Origin: Aquiflexum sp. TKW24L
GTDB taxonomy: Bacteria > Bacteroidota > Bacteroidia > Cytophagales > Cyclobacteriaceae
Direction of reading: 5' to 3'
Length of the DNA: 64,000 nucleotides
Assembly: GCF_023502205.1 (NCBI RefSeq)
Contig: NZ_JAMFLG010000010.1
Coordinates: 62,001-126,000, forward strand
Numbering within the stretch: position 1 is the first letter of the stretch; every line of letters begins with the position of its first letter. The notes beneath the pieces are model-generated. The model saw nothing but the letters and a program-made list of their open reading frames with translations, made no database searches and was not told the origin of the DNA. Position numbers and translations under genes: made by a program. Below are positions 1 through 8,633 of the stretch, in pieces.

Positions 1-552
1 CGGATCGGTGTGGTTGACATCACTGACCAACAGGGCGTAGAAACATACTTCAATGCCCTTCAGGAGTCACAGATGAAAAAGCAAGCGGAAAATGCTGTAA
101 AGCAATTGGAAGTAGATACGAAAATCATTGAAGATTACCTCTCTGAAAAAAATATCAAAGCCACGAAGACAGCATCGGGTCTTTATTACGTCATAGAACA
201 AGAAGGAGCAGGTCCTAAAATAGAAGCAGGAGATTTGGCGTTTGTTCATTATGCAGGGTACTTATTGGACGGAACACTTTTTGACTCAAGCATCAAAGAA
301 GTGGCACAAGCCAATAACACTTTTGACGAGCAAAGAGACAGCATGGGAGGCTATTCTCCTTTGGAAGTTTCTGTGGGTCAGGGAAGGGTAATCCAAGGTT
401 GGGACGAAGGTCTTGCACTTTTGAAAAAAGGTGACAAAGCCAAATTCTTCATTCCTTCTACCTTGGCTTACGGCGATAGAGATTCCGGAGGTCCAATTAA
501 GGCAAACTCTGTGTTGATCTTCGACGTAGAAATCACAGACGTACAAAAATAA
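1..552 (+). CDS. FKBP-type peptidyl-prolyl cis-trans isomerase, 5' partial
   Basis: The frame is open from base 1, so the gene most likely begins upstream of the window; a GTG at position 10 is in frame but has no visible ribosome site. Counting from that GTG, residues 1-55 are a charged helical linker and residues 57-178 are one FKBP domain. Visible FKBP pocket residues are VHYAG (79-83), LFDSS (90-94), VIQGW (127-131, with the usual Trp) and AYG (153-155). FKBPs catalyse proline isomerisation during folding. It is followed after 4 bases by two more FKBP genes, which are lipoproteins, so the three probably act together in the periplasm. Whether this copy has a signal peptide cannot be seen because the 5' end is missing. 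Confidence 0.88.
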   Translation, partial: RIGVVDITDQQGVETYFNALQESQMKKQAENAVKQLEVDTKIIEDYLSEKNIKATKTASGLYYVIEQEGAGPKIEAGDLAFVHYAGYLLDGTLFDSSIKEVAQANNTFDEQRDSMGGYSPLEVSVGQGRVIQGWDEGLALLKKGDKAKFFIPSTLAYGDRDSGGPIKANSVLIFDVEITDVQK

Positions 553-556
553 AAAT

Positions 557-1105
557 ATGAAAAGAGTAGGCGCGTTATTATTATCAGTGGTTTGGGTATT
601 TTCCGGATGTGTTTCTGACGAAGAAAACGCTCAAATTCTTTTTGAAAGGGATATTCAAAAGATTGAAACATATATAACGCAAAATCCCATAGCTTCTGTA
701 AAGGATGCTATTGATGGTGGTACAGGAATCAGGATGTATTGGATAAAATTGTCAGGAAGCGGACATAAAGTCTCCTTAGGAGATACTGTGTCTGTAAATT
801 ATACAGGAAAAATGTTGGATAACCTTGTATTTGACACCTCGATTGATTCTGTTGCGCGAGCAAATAATTTATTCAATGCAAACAGAACCTATGAACCATA
901 TAGATTTATTATAGGTCGTGGGATGGTAATCCCCGGTTTTGAGTTTGGGGTTTTCAATATGGAAAAAGGAGACAAAGCTACTGTAATTATGCCTTCCTTG
1001 TATGCATATGGATCTCGCGGAGAAGGACGCATTCCACCTAATGCTCCTTTGATATTTGAACTTGAACTAGTAGATATCAAGGACAATCCATTGGCAGACG
1101 ACTGA
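557..1105 (+). CDS. FKBP-type peptidyl-prolyl isomerase lipoprotein
   Basis: A 182-residue protein with a lipoprotein signal (lipobox FSGC, Cys18) and one FKBP domain from about residue 70 to 178. Pocket motifs are VNYTG, VFDTS, VIPGF and AYG. The Trp at the base of the classical FKBP pocket is replaced by Phe (VIPGF). It lies 4 bases after the preceding FKBP gene and 3 bases before the next, so the three genes are almost certainly one transcript. Members of this group include the gliding-motility lipoprotein GldI of Bacteroidota, but nothing here separates a GldI role from a general folding role, so no symbol is given. Confidence 0.88.
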   Translation: MKRVGALLLSVVWVFSGCVSDEENAQILFERDIQKIETYITQNPIASVKDAIDGGTGIRMYWIKLSGSGHKVSLGDTVSVNYTGKMLDNLVFDTSIDSVARANNLFNANRTYEPYRFIIGRGMVIPGFEFGVFNMEKGDKATVIMPSLYAYGSRGEGRIPPNAPLIFELELVDIKDNPLADD

Positions 1106-1108
1106 TAA

Positions 1109-1657
1109 ATGAAAAATGTAAAAATAGTTTTAACATTTCTGCTTGGTATACTCCTGTTGGTTTCCTGCGACACGCCGAGTCCTTTTGGCGGACCAGTGTA
1201 TGATGCCGCAGGGAATCTTGCAATTGATAGGGTAAAAATCGATGATTTCCTAAAAACTGCTCAGATAGACAGTCTTTACAGAGTTCATGATCCCAACGGC
1301 GTTGTGGTTATTGTGCAAGAAGAAGGGTTGGGCGCAAGGCCCGGAACAGGTATGCTGGTGTATAGCAATTACACAGGAAAATTATTAGATGGAACAATAT
1401 TCGACACCAATAGCGAGGATGTGGCGAGGGAAAACGATGTATTTGATCCTAACCGAAGATATAGGATTTTCCAATTTACCCTTGGTACTTCTGAAACTAT
1501 ACAAGGTTTCAATATTGGATTTAGGCAGATGAAAAGTGGTTCTAAAGGAGTCTTGATTATCCCATCTCCTTGGGCATACAGGGATAGCGGTACTATTCCA
1601 GGTGTTCCTGCCAATTCGATTTTGATGTTTGAAGTAGAATTTCTTGGAATGGACTGA
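1109..1657 (+). CDS. FKBP-like peptidyl-prolyl isomerase lipoprotein, divergent
   Basis: A 182-residue lipoprotein (lipobox LVSC, Cys20) with a C-terminal FKBP fold. It is the most diverged of the three tandem copies: the domain has SNYTG, IFDTN and TIQGF, and the usual AYG loop reads AYRD. The pocket Trp is Phe and the Val of the VI motif is Thr, so isomerase activity may be weak and the domain may serve as a chaperone or binding module (inference). It is the last gene of the cluster and is followed by a strong hairpin terminator. Confidence 0.82.
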   Translation: MKNVKIVLTFLLGILLLVSCDTPSPFGGPVYDAAGNLAIDRVKIDDFLKTAQIDSLYRVHDPNGVVVIVQEEGLGARPGTGMLVYSNYTGKLLDGTIFDTNSEDVARENDVFDPNRRYRIFQFTLGTSETIQGFNIGFRQMKSGSKGVLIIPSPWAYRDSGTIPGVPANSILMFEVEFLGMD

Positions 1658-1703
1658 TTTTAATTGAATCAGGTTTTTCCTTCGTCTAAACTAATTGTAT
1701 TTA

Positions 1704-1743
1704 AAAACCCTCCCTTTATGAATAAGGGAGGGTTTTGTTTTTT
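1704..1743. terminator. Terminator between convergent genes
   Basis: A 13-bp perfect stem (1704-1716 with 1724-1736, core CCCTCCC/GGGAGGG) with a 7-base loop. It is followed on the plus strand by a T-rich tract, and A residues precede it so that it can also work on the minus strand. It separates the FKBP cluster from the SGNH hydrolase gene that ends at 1765. Confidence 0.9.
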
Positions 1744-1764
1744 TAAAATTTATATACTGCCGGG

Positions 1765-2400
1765 TTATCTGATGGCTTTTGCAACTTCTGCAGCCACTAT
1801 TCCCAGCCCCTCTTTGTTGGGATGGATTCCATCCGGCAGTAGTGGGGATTTGTCCAATAAAGGAGTATAAAGATCAATTATTATAGTTTTTGTTTTCTTG
1901 GCGATTTCCATCAGCATAGGCCGCATTTCGTTAAGGATTACCTTGCTATTGATATCAAAATTTCCCTGAAACACCGGAACCGGTAGGCAGATGTAAACTT
2001 TGGCTTTTTTGGGCATGGATTTTTTGAACGCCTCAATCATTTCGATGTAGTCAGCCGTAAATTCTCCCTTGTGTTTCCAATTTTGGGGTTTAGAATCATT
2101 GGTCCCCAACTTGATGATAAGGATATCAGGTGCAAAAGATTTGGTTTCTTCAAACTGTGGCTCGTCCCAAAAAGGATAATCCCCCTTTTTTAATAATGTC
2201 CTTCCACTGACACCGAAGTTTCTCACATCATATTTATCGCCAAGAATTGCCTGCATCTGAAGTGGGTAACTGTCTGGATTGTCCCTACCCGGTCCCTGCG
2301 TGATGCTGTTACCAACACAGGCTACTTTAATTTTTGATTGTGCAGCAGCTTTAAAGCTGAAGGCAAAGGTTAAAACAAAGAGAATAAGGAGGCTTTTCAT
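1765..2400 (-). CDS. Exported SGNH/GDSL-family hydrolase
   Basis: A 211-residue protein with a Sec signal peptide (residues 1-20, cleavage after AAA). The four SGNH blocks are present: GNSIT with the nucleophile Ser32, the oxyanion Gly in GVSG (63-66), GTND with Asn101, and DGIHP with Asp190 and His193. Family members are lipases, esterases and carbohydrate deacetylases; the short length and the form of block I fit the carbohydrate-esterase-like group, but the substrate cannot be read from sequence. It is transcribed alone and converges on the FKBP cluster. Confidence 0.88.
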   Translation of the reverse strand: MKSLLILFVLTFAFSFKAAAQSKIKVACVGNSITQGPGRDNPDSYPLQMQAILGDKYDVRNFGVSGRTLLKKGDYPFWDEPQFEETKSFAPDILIIKLGTNDSKPQNWKHKGEFTADYIEMIEAFKKSMPKKAKVYICLPVPVFQGNFDINSKVILNEMRPMLMEIAKKTKTIIIDLYTPLLDKSPLLPDGIHPNKEGLGIVAAEVAKAIR

Positions 2401-2490
2401 AGGTTCATTTTTCTTTCAATTTAAAAAGTTTTGATTCTTTAAAAGTCTTTGGAAGGTAAAATTATTACAAGAGGATATCTTTAAAGCTGA

Positions 2491-3330
2491 ATGGAGATTT
2501 TAAGAAAAATACTGCTTTATTTTAATCTTTTGTCCTTAGATGTAGTTCTGGGTGCAATGGCAGGGATGTTGTTTTTCTCTGACCTGTTAGAGGTAAAACT
2601 ACCGGTCATAGTCTATGTATTGCTGGGAATGGCGGTGTGGTGTATTTATACTTTAGACCATTTGTCGGATGCCCGAATCGCATTGGGTAAGCCCCAATCA
2701 CTAAGACATCAATATCACCTGAGATATTTCCGTGTGCTTTTTGCTTTGGTCATAAGTTGTATTTTGATTGGAACTGTGATGTTTTTTGCTTTGGCAGATA
2801 TGGAATTTCTACACATCAATGGAATAGTGTTGGGTTCCGTAACAGGAGTGTGGATGATTTTTTTGAAAATGACGGGTAAAAAATTTTCTTGGTTGAAAGA
2901 AATAAGCACTGCTCTGATTTACATTTTGGGGATTTCTCTTGCCCCCTTTGCCAGTGTGGATTTGGATTTGGTTGATAAAAACTCCTACTTTTTTATCTTC
3001 ATATATTTTTTGGCTGCTTTGGTCAATCTACTAATCCTCTCCTACCTCGATTCGGAAGAAGACCAGAAAGATGGCTTCGGTTCCATATTAGTATTGATTC
3101 CAAAAGCAGGATTGAAAAATCTAATTACCCTATTGGGAGTGCTTGGAATCAGTATGCTTGTAATCCTTGCCATTATTCTTCCCTCTTTCTACCATGTCCA
3201 TTCTGTAATTTTGGGGCTGATTCTAGGCTATCATCTGATATTGTTTTTTTCCAAAAACCACAGCAAGAACCAAATCAGAAGAAAATCGGAGTCATTATTT
3301 CTCTTACCATTTTTGTTGCTATTATTTTAG
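2491..3330 (+). CDS. UbiA-like polytopic membrane protein
   Basis: A 279-residue protein with about eight hydrophobic segments. Two Asp-containing loops resemble the Asp-rich prenyl-diphosphate sites of UbiA prenyltransferases: DHLSDA (56-61) after the second membrane segment, and a second acidic loop near 186-192 (LDSEED). The sequence is shorter and more divergent than UbiA or MenA. The likely call is a UbiA-superfamily protein of unknown substrate. Its last 9 bases overlap the convergent ceramidase-like gene. A plain membrane protein with chance Asp placement is the alternative. Confidence 0.55.
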   Translation: MEILRKILLYFNLLSLDVVLGAMAGMLFFSDLLEVKLPVIVYVLLGMAVWCIYTLDHLSDARIALGKPQSLRHQYHLRYFRVLFALVISCILIGTVMFFALADMEFLHINGIVLGSVTGVWMIFLKMTGKKFSWLKEISTALIYILGISLAPFASVDLDLVDKNSYFFIFIYFLAALVNLLILSYLDSEEDQKDGFGSILVLIPKAGLKNLITLLGVLGISMLVILAIILPSFYHVHSVILGLILGYHLILFFSKNHSKNQIRRKSESLFLLPFLLLLF

Positions 3331-4686
3331 AGACAATTCTTGCTCGGAAGCTTTATCGATCATCCTCTTGATCATTTCGTCAAAGTAGGCGCCATTGTAC
3401 GGGCCAAACCAGTTCATGTCCCTGGCTTCATAAAGTGGATAATTGTAATATTTATCGGGGGTGATGTATCCTATATAGCCGCCATTAAAGCAAGTAATGA
3501 TCAAATGAAGCCCTTTTTCGGCGGCATAGTCTTCCCATTCTTTCATAAATACGCCCGAAACTTCCCCACTTGAACTGATAAACAATGTTTTCCCGATTTG
3601 AACCATGTCAAAGTGGGCGTTGGTTTTTCCAAAAGCAGCATTGAAAATCCATGGACGGATGCGGACTTTTTGACTGATCCGAAAATGTGCTTTTCTTAAT
3701 CCAAGTGGCAAATTTCCAAACATGAGGTTGGGTTCTTCTACCGGAAATACTTCATGGATATTTTCTGAAAGATTTCTCTGTAGAGCTAAGGCATAGGAAT
3801 CGACATCTTTTGGTTCATTTCCTGCGGCTACAGGTCGGTGGCTTCCTACCGTCCCTGCGGCAAAAAGTGAAAAGTCATATTCCTCCTGCTCCATCAATTT
3901 GGTCAGGTAGTTGGGATAATCTCCTGACAAGCCCATAAATTTTGAATTTAAAATAGTCGGATGGGCACTGTATGTCAGGATTGTTCCTTTTTTCCCATTC
4001 CGCTGTTCAAATATCAATTGCCTGATGTAGGGATCTATGGGGTCTTCGGCGATCAACCTGTTCGCAAGAAGGGTGTCGGCTTTGGTTTTTCTAAAAAATA
4101 CTTCTGCTGTGTCTCTGCTAGACATGGCTGATTTCAATCCTTCTAAGGTTTTGGCTTCCAGGAATTTGACGATTTTCTCATCATAGCTTCCAAAAGCCAA
4201 CTTGCCGAGAAGTCCTGGAATATGTCCTCCGATGCCGCTGTGCGTGTGGGTTGCTGTAAAATAAACGTTATCCAACGCCAATCCTGATTCACTGATAGCC
4301 TGATTGATTCTTCCCTGCAGGTACGGATGTACGATCATTAATTCATAGTTCAAAAAAGCAACCGTAGAGATTCCGTTGCTGATGACCATCGTTTTGACAA
4401 AACTGCTGTCCTGCACAAATTCATATCTTCCCCGAGGTTTGTATCCCACCAATTTCGCAGGATTTGGAGGAGTGGCGTTGGTAGAGGCCCATCCCACCAG
4501 CCAGATTTCACCTGAAGAGGATGCGAGGTCCATGGTATCAAGATGAGCCACCGTCTCCAGATAATAGTCCATTTCTTTGTAATCACGCCAATCAATTCGC
4601 GTCAGCATCGTCAATGCCAAAAATACCACCACACCGAAGGTCCAGCCAAAAACTCTGAATATCCTGTGGGCTTTTGATCCGGGCAT
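3322..4686 (-). CDS. Neutral/alkaline ceramidase-like protein (N-terminal domain only)
   Basis: A 454-residue protein with one N-terminal membrane anchor (about 12-28) and a large outer domain. THTHSGIGG (146-154) and SAHPT (240-244) match the zinc-binding parts of the neutral ceramidase domain, and SGDYP (254-258) is also family-like. Neutral ceramidases carry a catalytic Ser in a GDVSPN-type motif; the corresponding stretch here reads AAGTVGSHRP (276-285), so the nucleophile is not clearly kept. The C-terminal immunoglobulin-like ceramidase domain is absent. It is therefore ceramidase-related with uncertain activity. It is on the same strand as purM, starting 36 bases after the purM stop. 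Confidence 0.75.
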   Translation of the reverse strand: MPGSKAHRIFRVFGWTFGVVVFLALTMLTRIDWRDYKEMDYYLETVAHLDTMDLASSSGEIWLVGWASTNATPPNPAKLVGYKPRGRYEFVQDSSFVKTMVISNGISTVAFLNYELMIVHPYLQGRINQAISESGLALDNVYFTATHTHSGIGGHIPGLLGKLAFGSYDEKIVKFLEAKTLEGLKSAMSSRDTAEVFFRKTKADTLLANRLIAEDPIDPYIRQLIFEQRNGKKGTILTYSAHPTILNSKFMGLSGDYPNYLTKLMEQEEYDFSLFAAGTVGSHRPVAAGNEPKDVDSYALALQRNLSENIHEVFPVEEPNLMFGNLPLGLRKAHFRISQKVRIRPWIFNAAFGKTNAHFDMVQIGKTLFISSSGEVSGVFMKEWEDYAAEKGLHLIITCFNGGYIGYITPDKYYNYPLYEARDMNWFGPYNGAYFDEMIKRMIDKASEQELSLK

Positions 4687-4722
4687 CCTGTTTATAGAAA
4701 TTGGTCGTTTTATTTCTTCAAG

Positions 4723-5886
4723 TTAATAGGTGAATGTGCCATGTGCACCTTGAACGGTCACCTTTTTTCCTTCATGTGGAAGGACCCTTCCAATGATTTT
4801 AGCTTCCACACCCAATCCCTCGGCGATGTCCATGACTTCTTCGGCATACCTTTCTTCAAGATAAACCTCCATCCGGTGGCCCATGTTGAATACCTTGTAC
4901 ATCTCCTTCCAATCTGTACCGCTTTCTTCTTGGATTATTTTGAAGAGTGGCGGTGTGTCAAACAGGTTGTCCTTGACCACATGGACATTATCGACAAAAT
5001 GAAGAACTTTGGTCTGTGCCCCACCGCTGCAATGTACGATGCCATGGATGGCAGGTCTCAGGTATTTCAGGACATCGACCATGATCGGTGCGTAAGTACG
5101 GGTTGGTGACAGCACCAATTTTCCCATATCGACCGAAAGTTCCGGTGCAGGATCCGTCAGGTTGTATTTTCCTGTATAAACCAAATCAGAAGGAACAGCA
5201 GGATCAAAGCTTTCGGGATATTTGGTTTTCAATAGTTTGTTGAAAACATCATGTCGGGCGGAAGTCAGGCCATTGCTTCCCATTCCCCCATTATAAGAAT
5301 CTTCATAAGTAGCCTGTCCAAAGGAAGCTAATCCAACTACCACATCACCCGGTCTGATTTTATCATTGGAGATGACATCCTCTTTTTTCATTCTGCAGGT
5401 CACTGTGCTGTCTACAATCACAGTCCGAACCAAATCCCCCACATCGGCTGTTTCGCCACCTGTCAGGACGACATTGACACCATGGTCACGAAGCATCTGC
5501 AAGACTTCCTCGGTTCCGTTGATAATCGCTGATATGACCTCACCGGAGATCAGATTTTTATTTCTCCCAATAGTAGAGGATACAAGAATATTATTAACAG
5601 CACCTACACAAAGCAGGTCGTCGGTATTCATGATGATGGCATCTTGGGCGATTCCTTTCCACACACTCAGATCCCCTGTTTCCCTCCAATACATGTAAGC
5701 CAAAGAAGACTTGGTACCTGCCCCGTCAGCATGCATGATGTTGCAATAATCAGGGTCATTGCCAAGGGTATCTTCCACTATTTTGCAGAAAGCCTTGGGA
5801 AAAAGTCCTTTGTCCAATTTGGAAATGGCTTGGTGTACATCTTCTTTGGAGGCAGACACGCCCCGCTGCATATACCTTTCGTTCAT
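4723..5886 (-). CDS. purM: Phosphoribosylformylglycinamidine cyclo-ligase (AIR synthase)
   Basis: A 387-residue PurM-family protein. It closes the imidazole ring of purines: FGAM + ATP gives AIR. The N-terminal domain holds the ATP/substrate part with HADGAGTKS and MNTDDLLCVGA, followed by LTGGETADVGD. The C-terminal half holds SGGAQTK and a final MGHRMEVY stretch. Length and motifs fit the variant common in Bacteroidota, which is longer than the roughly 345-residue E. coli enzyme. It is cytosolic, and other purine genes are not nearby. The first methionine (MNERYMQRG) is a reasonable start. Confidence 0.9.
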   Translation of the reverse strand: MNERYMQRGVSASKEDVHQAISKLDKGLFPKAFCKIVEDTLGNDPDYCNIMHADGAGTKSSLAYMYWRETGDLSVWKGIAQDAIIMNTDDLLCVGAVNNILVSSTIGRNKNLISGEVISAIINGTEEVLQMLRDHGVNVVLTGGETADVGDLVRTVIVDSTVTCRMKKEDVISNDKIRPGDVVVGLASFGQATYEDSYNGGMGSNGLTSARHDVFNKLLKTKYPESFDPAVPSDLVYTGKYNLTDPAPELSVDMGKLVLSPTRTYAPIMVDVLKYLRPAIHGIVHCSGGAQTKVLHFVDNVHVVKDNLFDTPPLFKIIQEESGTDWKEMYKVFNMGHRMEVYLEERYAEEVMDIAEGLGVEAKIIGRVLPHEGKKVTVQGAHGTFTY

Positions 5887-6221
5887 CGAGAATTTGGAGA
5901 TTGGTGGAATTGGACAAAGTTAAGGATTCCAACGGGATTGAAGGATGGAAAACAGGGAAGATTGGAAAATCAACCATTCAATTTTTGGCTTTGGTATTTT
6001 GGCTTTTTCCTTTTCATCGGTTAGATTTTTTTCCCTTTTACGAGGCAGATTGATCCCGGATGTTTTCAGGTACGGTCCTTTTTAATATTAAAATGAGGCT
6101 GTTTGAAATCATTTGGATATTTTGTCAGTCAAATCAACCAACCCACTCCATCCAATTTTTTATTTCCCTTTGAAACCTTATTTTTACGACCCAATTGAAA
6201 ACGCATTAAAAACTTTCCCAT
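5887..6221. other. Divergent intergenic region purM/metK
   Basis: 335 bases between the divergent starts of purM and metK. It is AT-rich and must contain promoters for both. No clean TTTG / TAnnTTTG pair stands out. I looked for SAM-riboswitch signatures because metK follows and did not find any that I could support. Confidence 0.5.
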
Positions 6222-7475
6222 ATGCCATATTTATTTACATCAGAATCAGTGTCTGAAGGTCATCCTGACAAAGTCGCTGACCAGATTTCGGATGCCTTGA
6301 TTGATAATTTTTTAGCTTTTGATCCAAATTCCAAAGTCGCCTGTGAAACATTGGTGACTACAGGACAGGTGGTATTGGCCGGAGAGGTAAAGTCTGAAAT
6401 ATACCTTGATGTGCAAAAAATAGCCAGAGACGTCATCAACAGAATCGGATATACCAAAGGGGAATACATGTTTGACGGGAACTCCTGCGGGGTTCTTTCT
6501 GCTATTCACGAGCAGTCACCCGATATCAACCAAGGCGTAGAAAGGGCAAATCCTGAAGAACAGGGTGCCGGAGACCAGGGAATGATGTTTGGCTATGCGA
6601 CCAGAGAAACTGATAATTTTATGCCTTTGGCGCTAGACCTTTCCCATAGGATTTTGAAGGAATTGGCTGCAATGAGAAGGGAAAGCAAAGAAATTGCCTA
6701 CCTCCGACCGGATGCCAAATCCCAAGTGACCATTGAATACGGAGATGACAACCAGCCTTTGCGGATCGATGCCATTGTGGTTTCGACACAACATGACGAC
6801 TTCGATGAAGAACCAGCGATGTTGGCCAAGATCAAGCAAGACATCATCAAAATCCTGATCCCAAGGGTAAAGGCGCAGTTGAAACCTGAAATTCAGGCCT
6901 TATTTACAGATAAGATTATCTACCACATCAACCCGACAGGAAAATTTGTCATTGGCGGCCCACATGGAGATACAGGATTGACAGGGAGAAAAATCATCGT
7001 CGATACCTATGGTGGCAAAGGCGCCCATGGAGGCGGCGCTTTCTCCGGCAAAGACCCTTCGAAAGTTGACCGCTCTGCCGCTTATGCCACAAGACATATT
7101 GCAAAGAATATGGTGGCAGCGGGAGTAGCTGAGGAAGTATTGGTTCAGGTTTCTTATGCAATAGGAGTCGCGAAACCTATGGGAATCTATGTCAACACCT
7201 ATGGAACTTCCAAAGTGAACATGAGTGACGGTGAGATCGCAAAGAAGATCGAAGCCATCTTTGACATGAGACCTTATGCGATCGAACAAAGGTTAAAACT
7301 CAGAAATCCCATCTATGAGGAAACTGCTGCTTACGGCCATATGGGACGCGAAAATGAGACTGTGACCAAAACTTTCAAAAATCCTTACGGTAATTCCAAA
7401 ACCATAGTAGTGGAATTATTTACCTGGGAAAAGTTGGATTACGTAGATAAAATTAAAAAGGAGTTTGGACTATAA
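6222..7475 (+). CDS. metK: S-adenosylmethionine synthase
   Basis: A 417-residue methionine adenosyltransferase (methionine + ATP to SAM). It has the N-terminal [13 protein letters not shown] block, the [11 protein letters not shown] loop, [12 protein letters not shown], the [13 protein letters not shown] block and the P-loop-like [16 protein letters not shown]. The length is typical for Bacteroidota. It is monocistronic, with its own terminator directly downstream, and sits opposite purM. Confidence 0.97.
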   Translation: MPYLFTSESVSEGHPDKVADQISDALIDNFLAFDPNSKVACETLVTTGQVVLAGEVKSEIYLDVQKIARDVINRIGYTKGEYMFDGNSCGVLSAIHEQSPDINQGVERANPEEQGAGDQGMMFGYATRETDNFMPLALDLSHRILKELAAMRRESKEIAYLRPDAKSQVTIEYGDDNQPLRIDAIVVSTQHDDFDEEPAMLAKIKQDIIKILIPRVKAQLKPEIQALFTDKIIYHINPTGKFVIGGPHGDTGLTGRKIIVDTYGGKGAHGGGAFSGKDPSKVDRSAAYATRHIAKNMVAAGVAEEVLVQVSYAIGVAKPMGIYVNTYGTSKVNMSDGEIAKKIEAIFDMRPYAIEQRLKLRNPIYEETAAYGHMGRENETVTKTFKNPYGNSKTIVVELFTWEKLDYVDKIKKEFGL

Positions 7476-7478
7476 GGG

Positions 7479-7504
7479 AAAGCGGCTTTCGGGCCGCTTT
7501 TTTT
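7479..7504 (+). terminator. metK terminator
   Basis: An 8-bp stem AAAGCGGC / GCCGCTTT (7479-7486 with 7493-7500) with a 6-base loop and a following run of T. It lies 4 bases after the metK stop. Confidence 0.9.
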
Positions 7505-7594
7505 GTGCATATTGGCTTTGCAGATTTTCGCATTATTTGGGGTAACCTTAATTTATGTCTATCCGTTGATTTTGTAATTCTTTGATCCATCAAG

Positions 7595-8092
7595 ATGAAA
7601 TCATTTTCGTTCACCCTGCTCTTGTTATCCGTTGTGTTTTTGGCCCAAGCCCAAACAAATCCCAAAATTTCATATCGGGAGAATTTTTTTGGAAACCATG
7701 TTTACCTGGCAAATGGCCAAAAAGTGAAAGCTGCAGAAATTGAAAAATTAATGTCCCTTTTTCCTGAAGACGCATTGTTGTTTTCCAAGGCCAACCAAAA
7801 AATGGTGATGGGGGAATCTTTTCGGTGGGGAGGTTGGATCTTAGCTACCGGTTCTTTGGTGTATCTCTTTTCAGGAGAAATCAACCAGCAGAGGGCGCTT
7901 ATTGTTGGAGGATTGACCCTTGGGGCTATTACCTTAAGCACTATTTCAGTATCCATGAAGAGAAATGGAAAAAGGGAAACCTCTCATGCGATCGAAAGCT
8001 TCAATTATAAAGTCTCACGGGGTTTTGGGTATGAACCTTCCCTCAAAATTAAAATATCCCCCTTAGCCATGGGTTTAAGTCTAAATTTCTAA
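7595..8092 (+). CDS. Small exported protein, family member 1 of 3
   Basis: A 165-residue protein I do not recognise. It has a signal peptide (1-19, ending AQA), a short region with FFGN and ANGQKV, then EIEKLM...FPEDALLFSKA, a hydrophobic hairpin at about 76-111, a Ser/Asn/Tyr stretch (ESFNYKVS), and a C-terminal amphipathic end LKIKISPLAMGLSLNF. The protein at 8097-8618 and the one at 22238-22720 share this plan and the terminal Phe. The alternating hydrophobic end resembles an outer-membrane beta-strand, but this is only an inference. It is translated 4 bases before the next gene, so the two are co-transcribed. Confidence 0.75.
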   Translation: MKSFSFTLLLLSVVFLAQAQTNPKISYRENFFGNHVYLANGQKVKAAEIEKLMSLFPEDALLFSKANQKMVMGESFRWGGWILATGSLVYLFSGEINQQRALIVGGLTLGAITLSTISVSMKRNGKRETSHAIESFNYKVSRGFGYEPSLKIKISPLAMGLSLNF

Positions 8093-8096
8093 TCGG

Positions 8097-8618
8097 ATGA
8101 GAAAAATTGTATTTGCGCTGTTATTGGTTTGTGTCATGACCGAAGTGTATGGTCAGGAATATCCTTTTTTGAGGATTGATTACAGGGATACATTTATTGG
8201 CGACAGGATTGACATTTTAGATGGGCCAAAAGTGTTGAGTAAGGAGGAAGTGTATCAATTGATGCAGGCCCAGCCTGAGGCTTTCGAAAAATACCAATTG
8301 GCAATGAAAAAGCAGCGCACGAGCAAATTGTTGGATGGAGCTACAGTTTTGACCTCTGCCGCAGTTTTGGTTTTGAGTTTTATTCCTCCCCAATCTTCCT
8401 CCTACAATACTAGGAATAACCTATTACTTCCTGCCATGATTACTACTCTTGGATTGGGGATAGCGTCTGGATTTTATAGACGAAGCAGCCGAAACATTAC
8501 CCGCGAGGCTGTGGATTTGTATAATTTTTCTGAAAAAAAGTCTGAACCAATTTATTTTGAGGATGGTCTTACCCATTACAGAATTCCTGATTTCATTGGG
8601 TTTCAAATCAGGTTTTAG
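8097..8618 (+). CDS. Small exported protein, family member 2 of 3
   Basis: A 173-residue protein with a signal peptide (1-19, ending VYG) and the same plan as the gene just upstream: DYRDTFIGDRI, a DGPKVLSKEEVYQLM segment followed by QPEAFEKYQLA, a hydrophobic hairpin at about 80-123, the stretch VDLYNFSEK, and the ending IPDFIGFQIRF. Function is unknown. Pairing with its neighbour, and a third distant copy at 22.2 kb, point to a lineage-specific paralogous family of the cell envelope. Confidence 0.75.
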   Translation: MRKIVFALLLVCVMTEVYGQEYPFLRIDYRDTFIGDRIDILDGPKVLSKEEVYQLMQAQPEAFEKYQLAMKKQRTSKLLDGATVLTSAAVLVLSFIPPQSSSYNTRNNLLLPAMITTLGLGIASGFYRRSSRNITREAVDLYNFSEKKSEPIYFEDGLTHYRIPDFIGFQIRF

Positions 8619-8633
8619 ATTTAGAAATTGGTA

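Noticed and set aside
4741-5109. Antisense reading frame inside purM
   Set aside because: It lies fully inside a conserved gene and has no ribosome site or family match.
5887-6221. SAM riboswitch before metK
   Set aside because: No recognisable SAM-I or SAM-II core could be traced, so the riboswitch is not supported.
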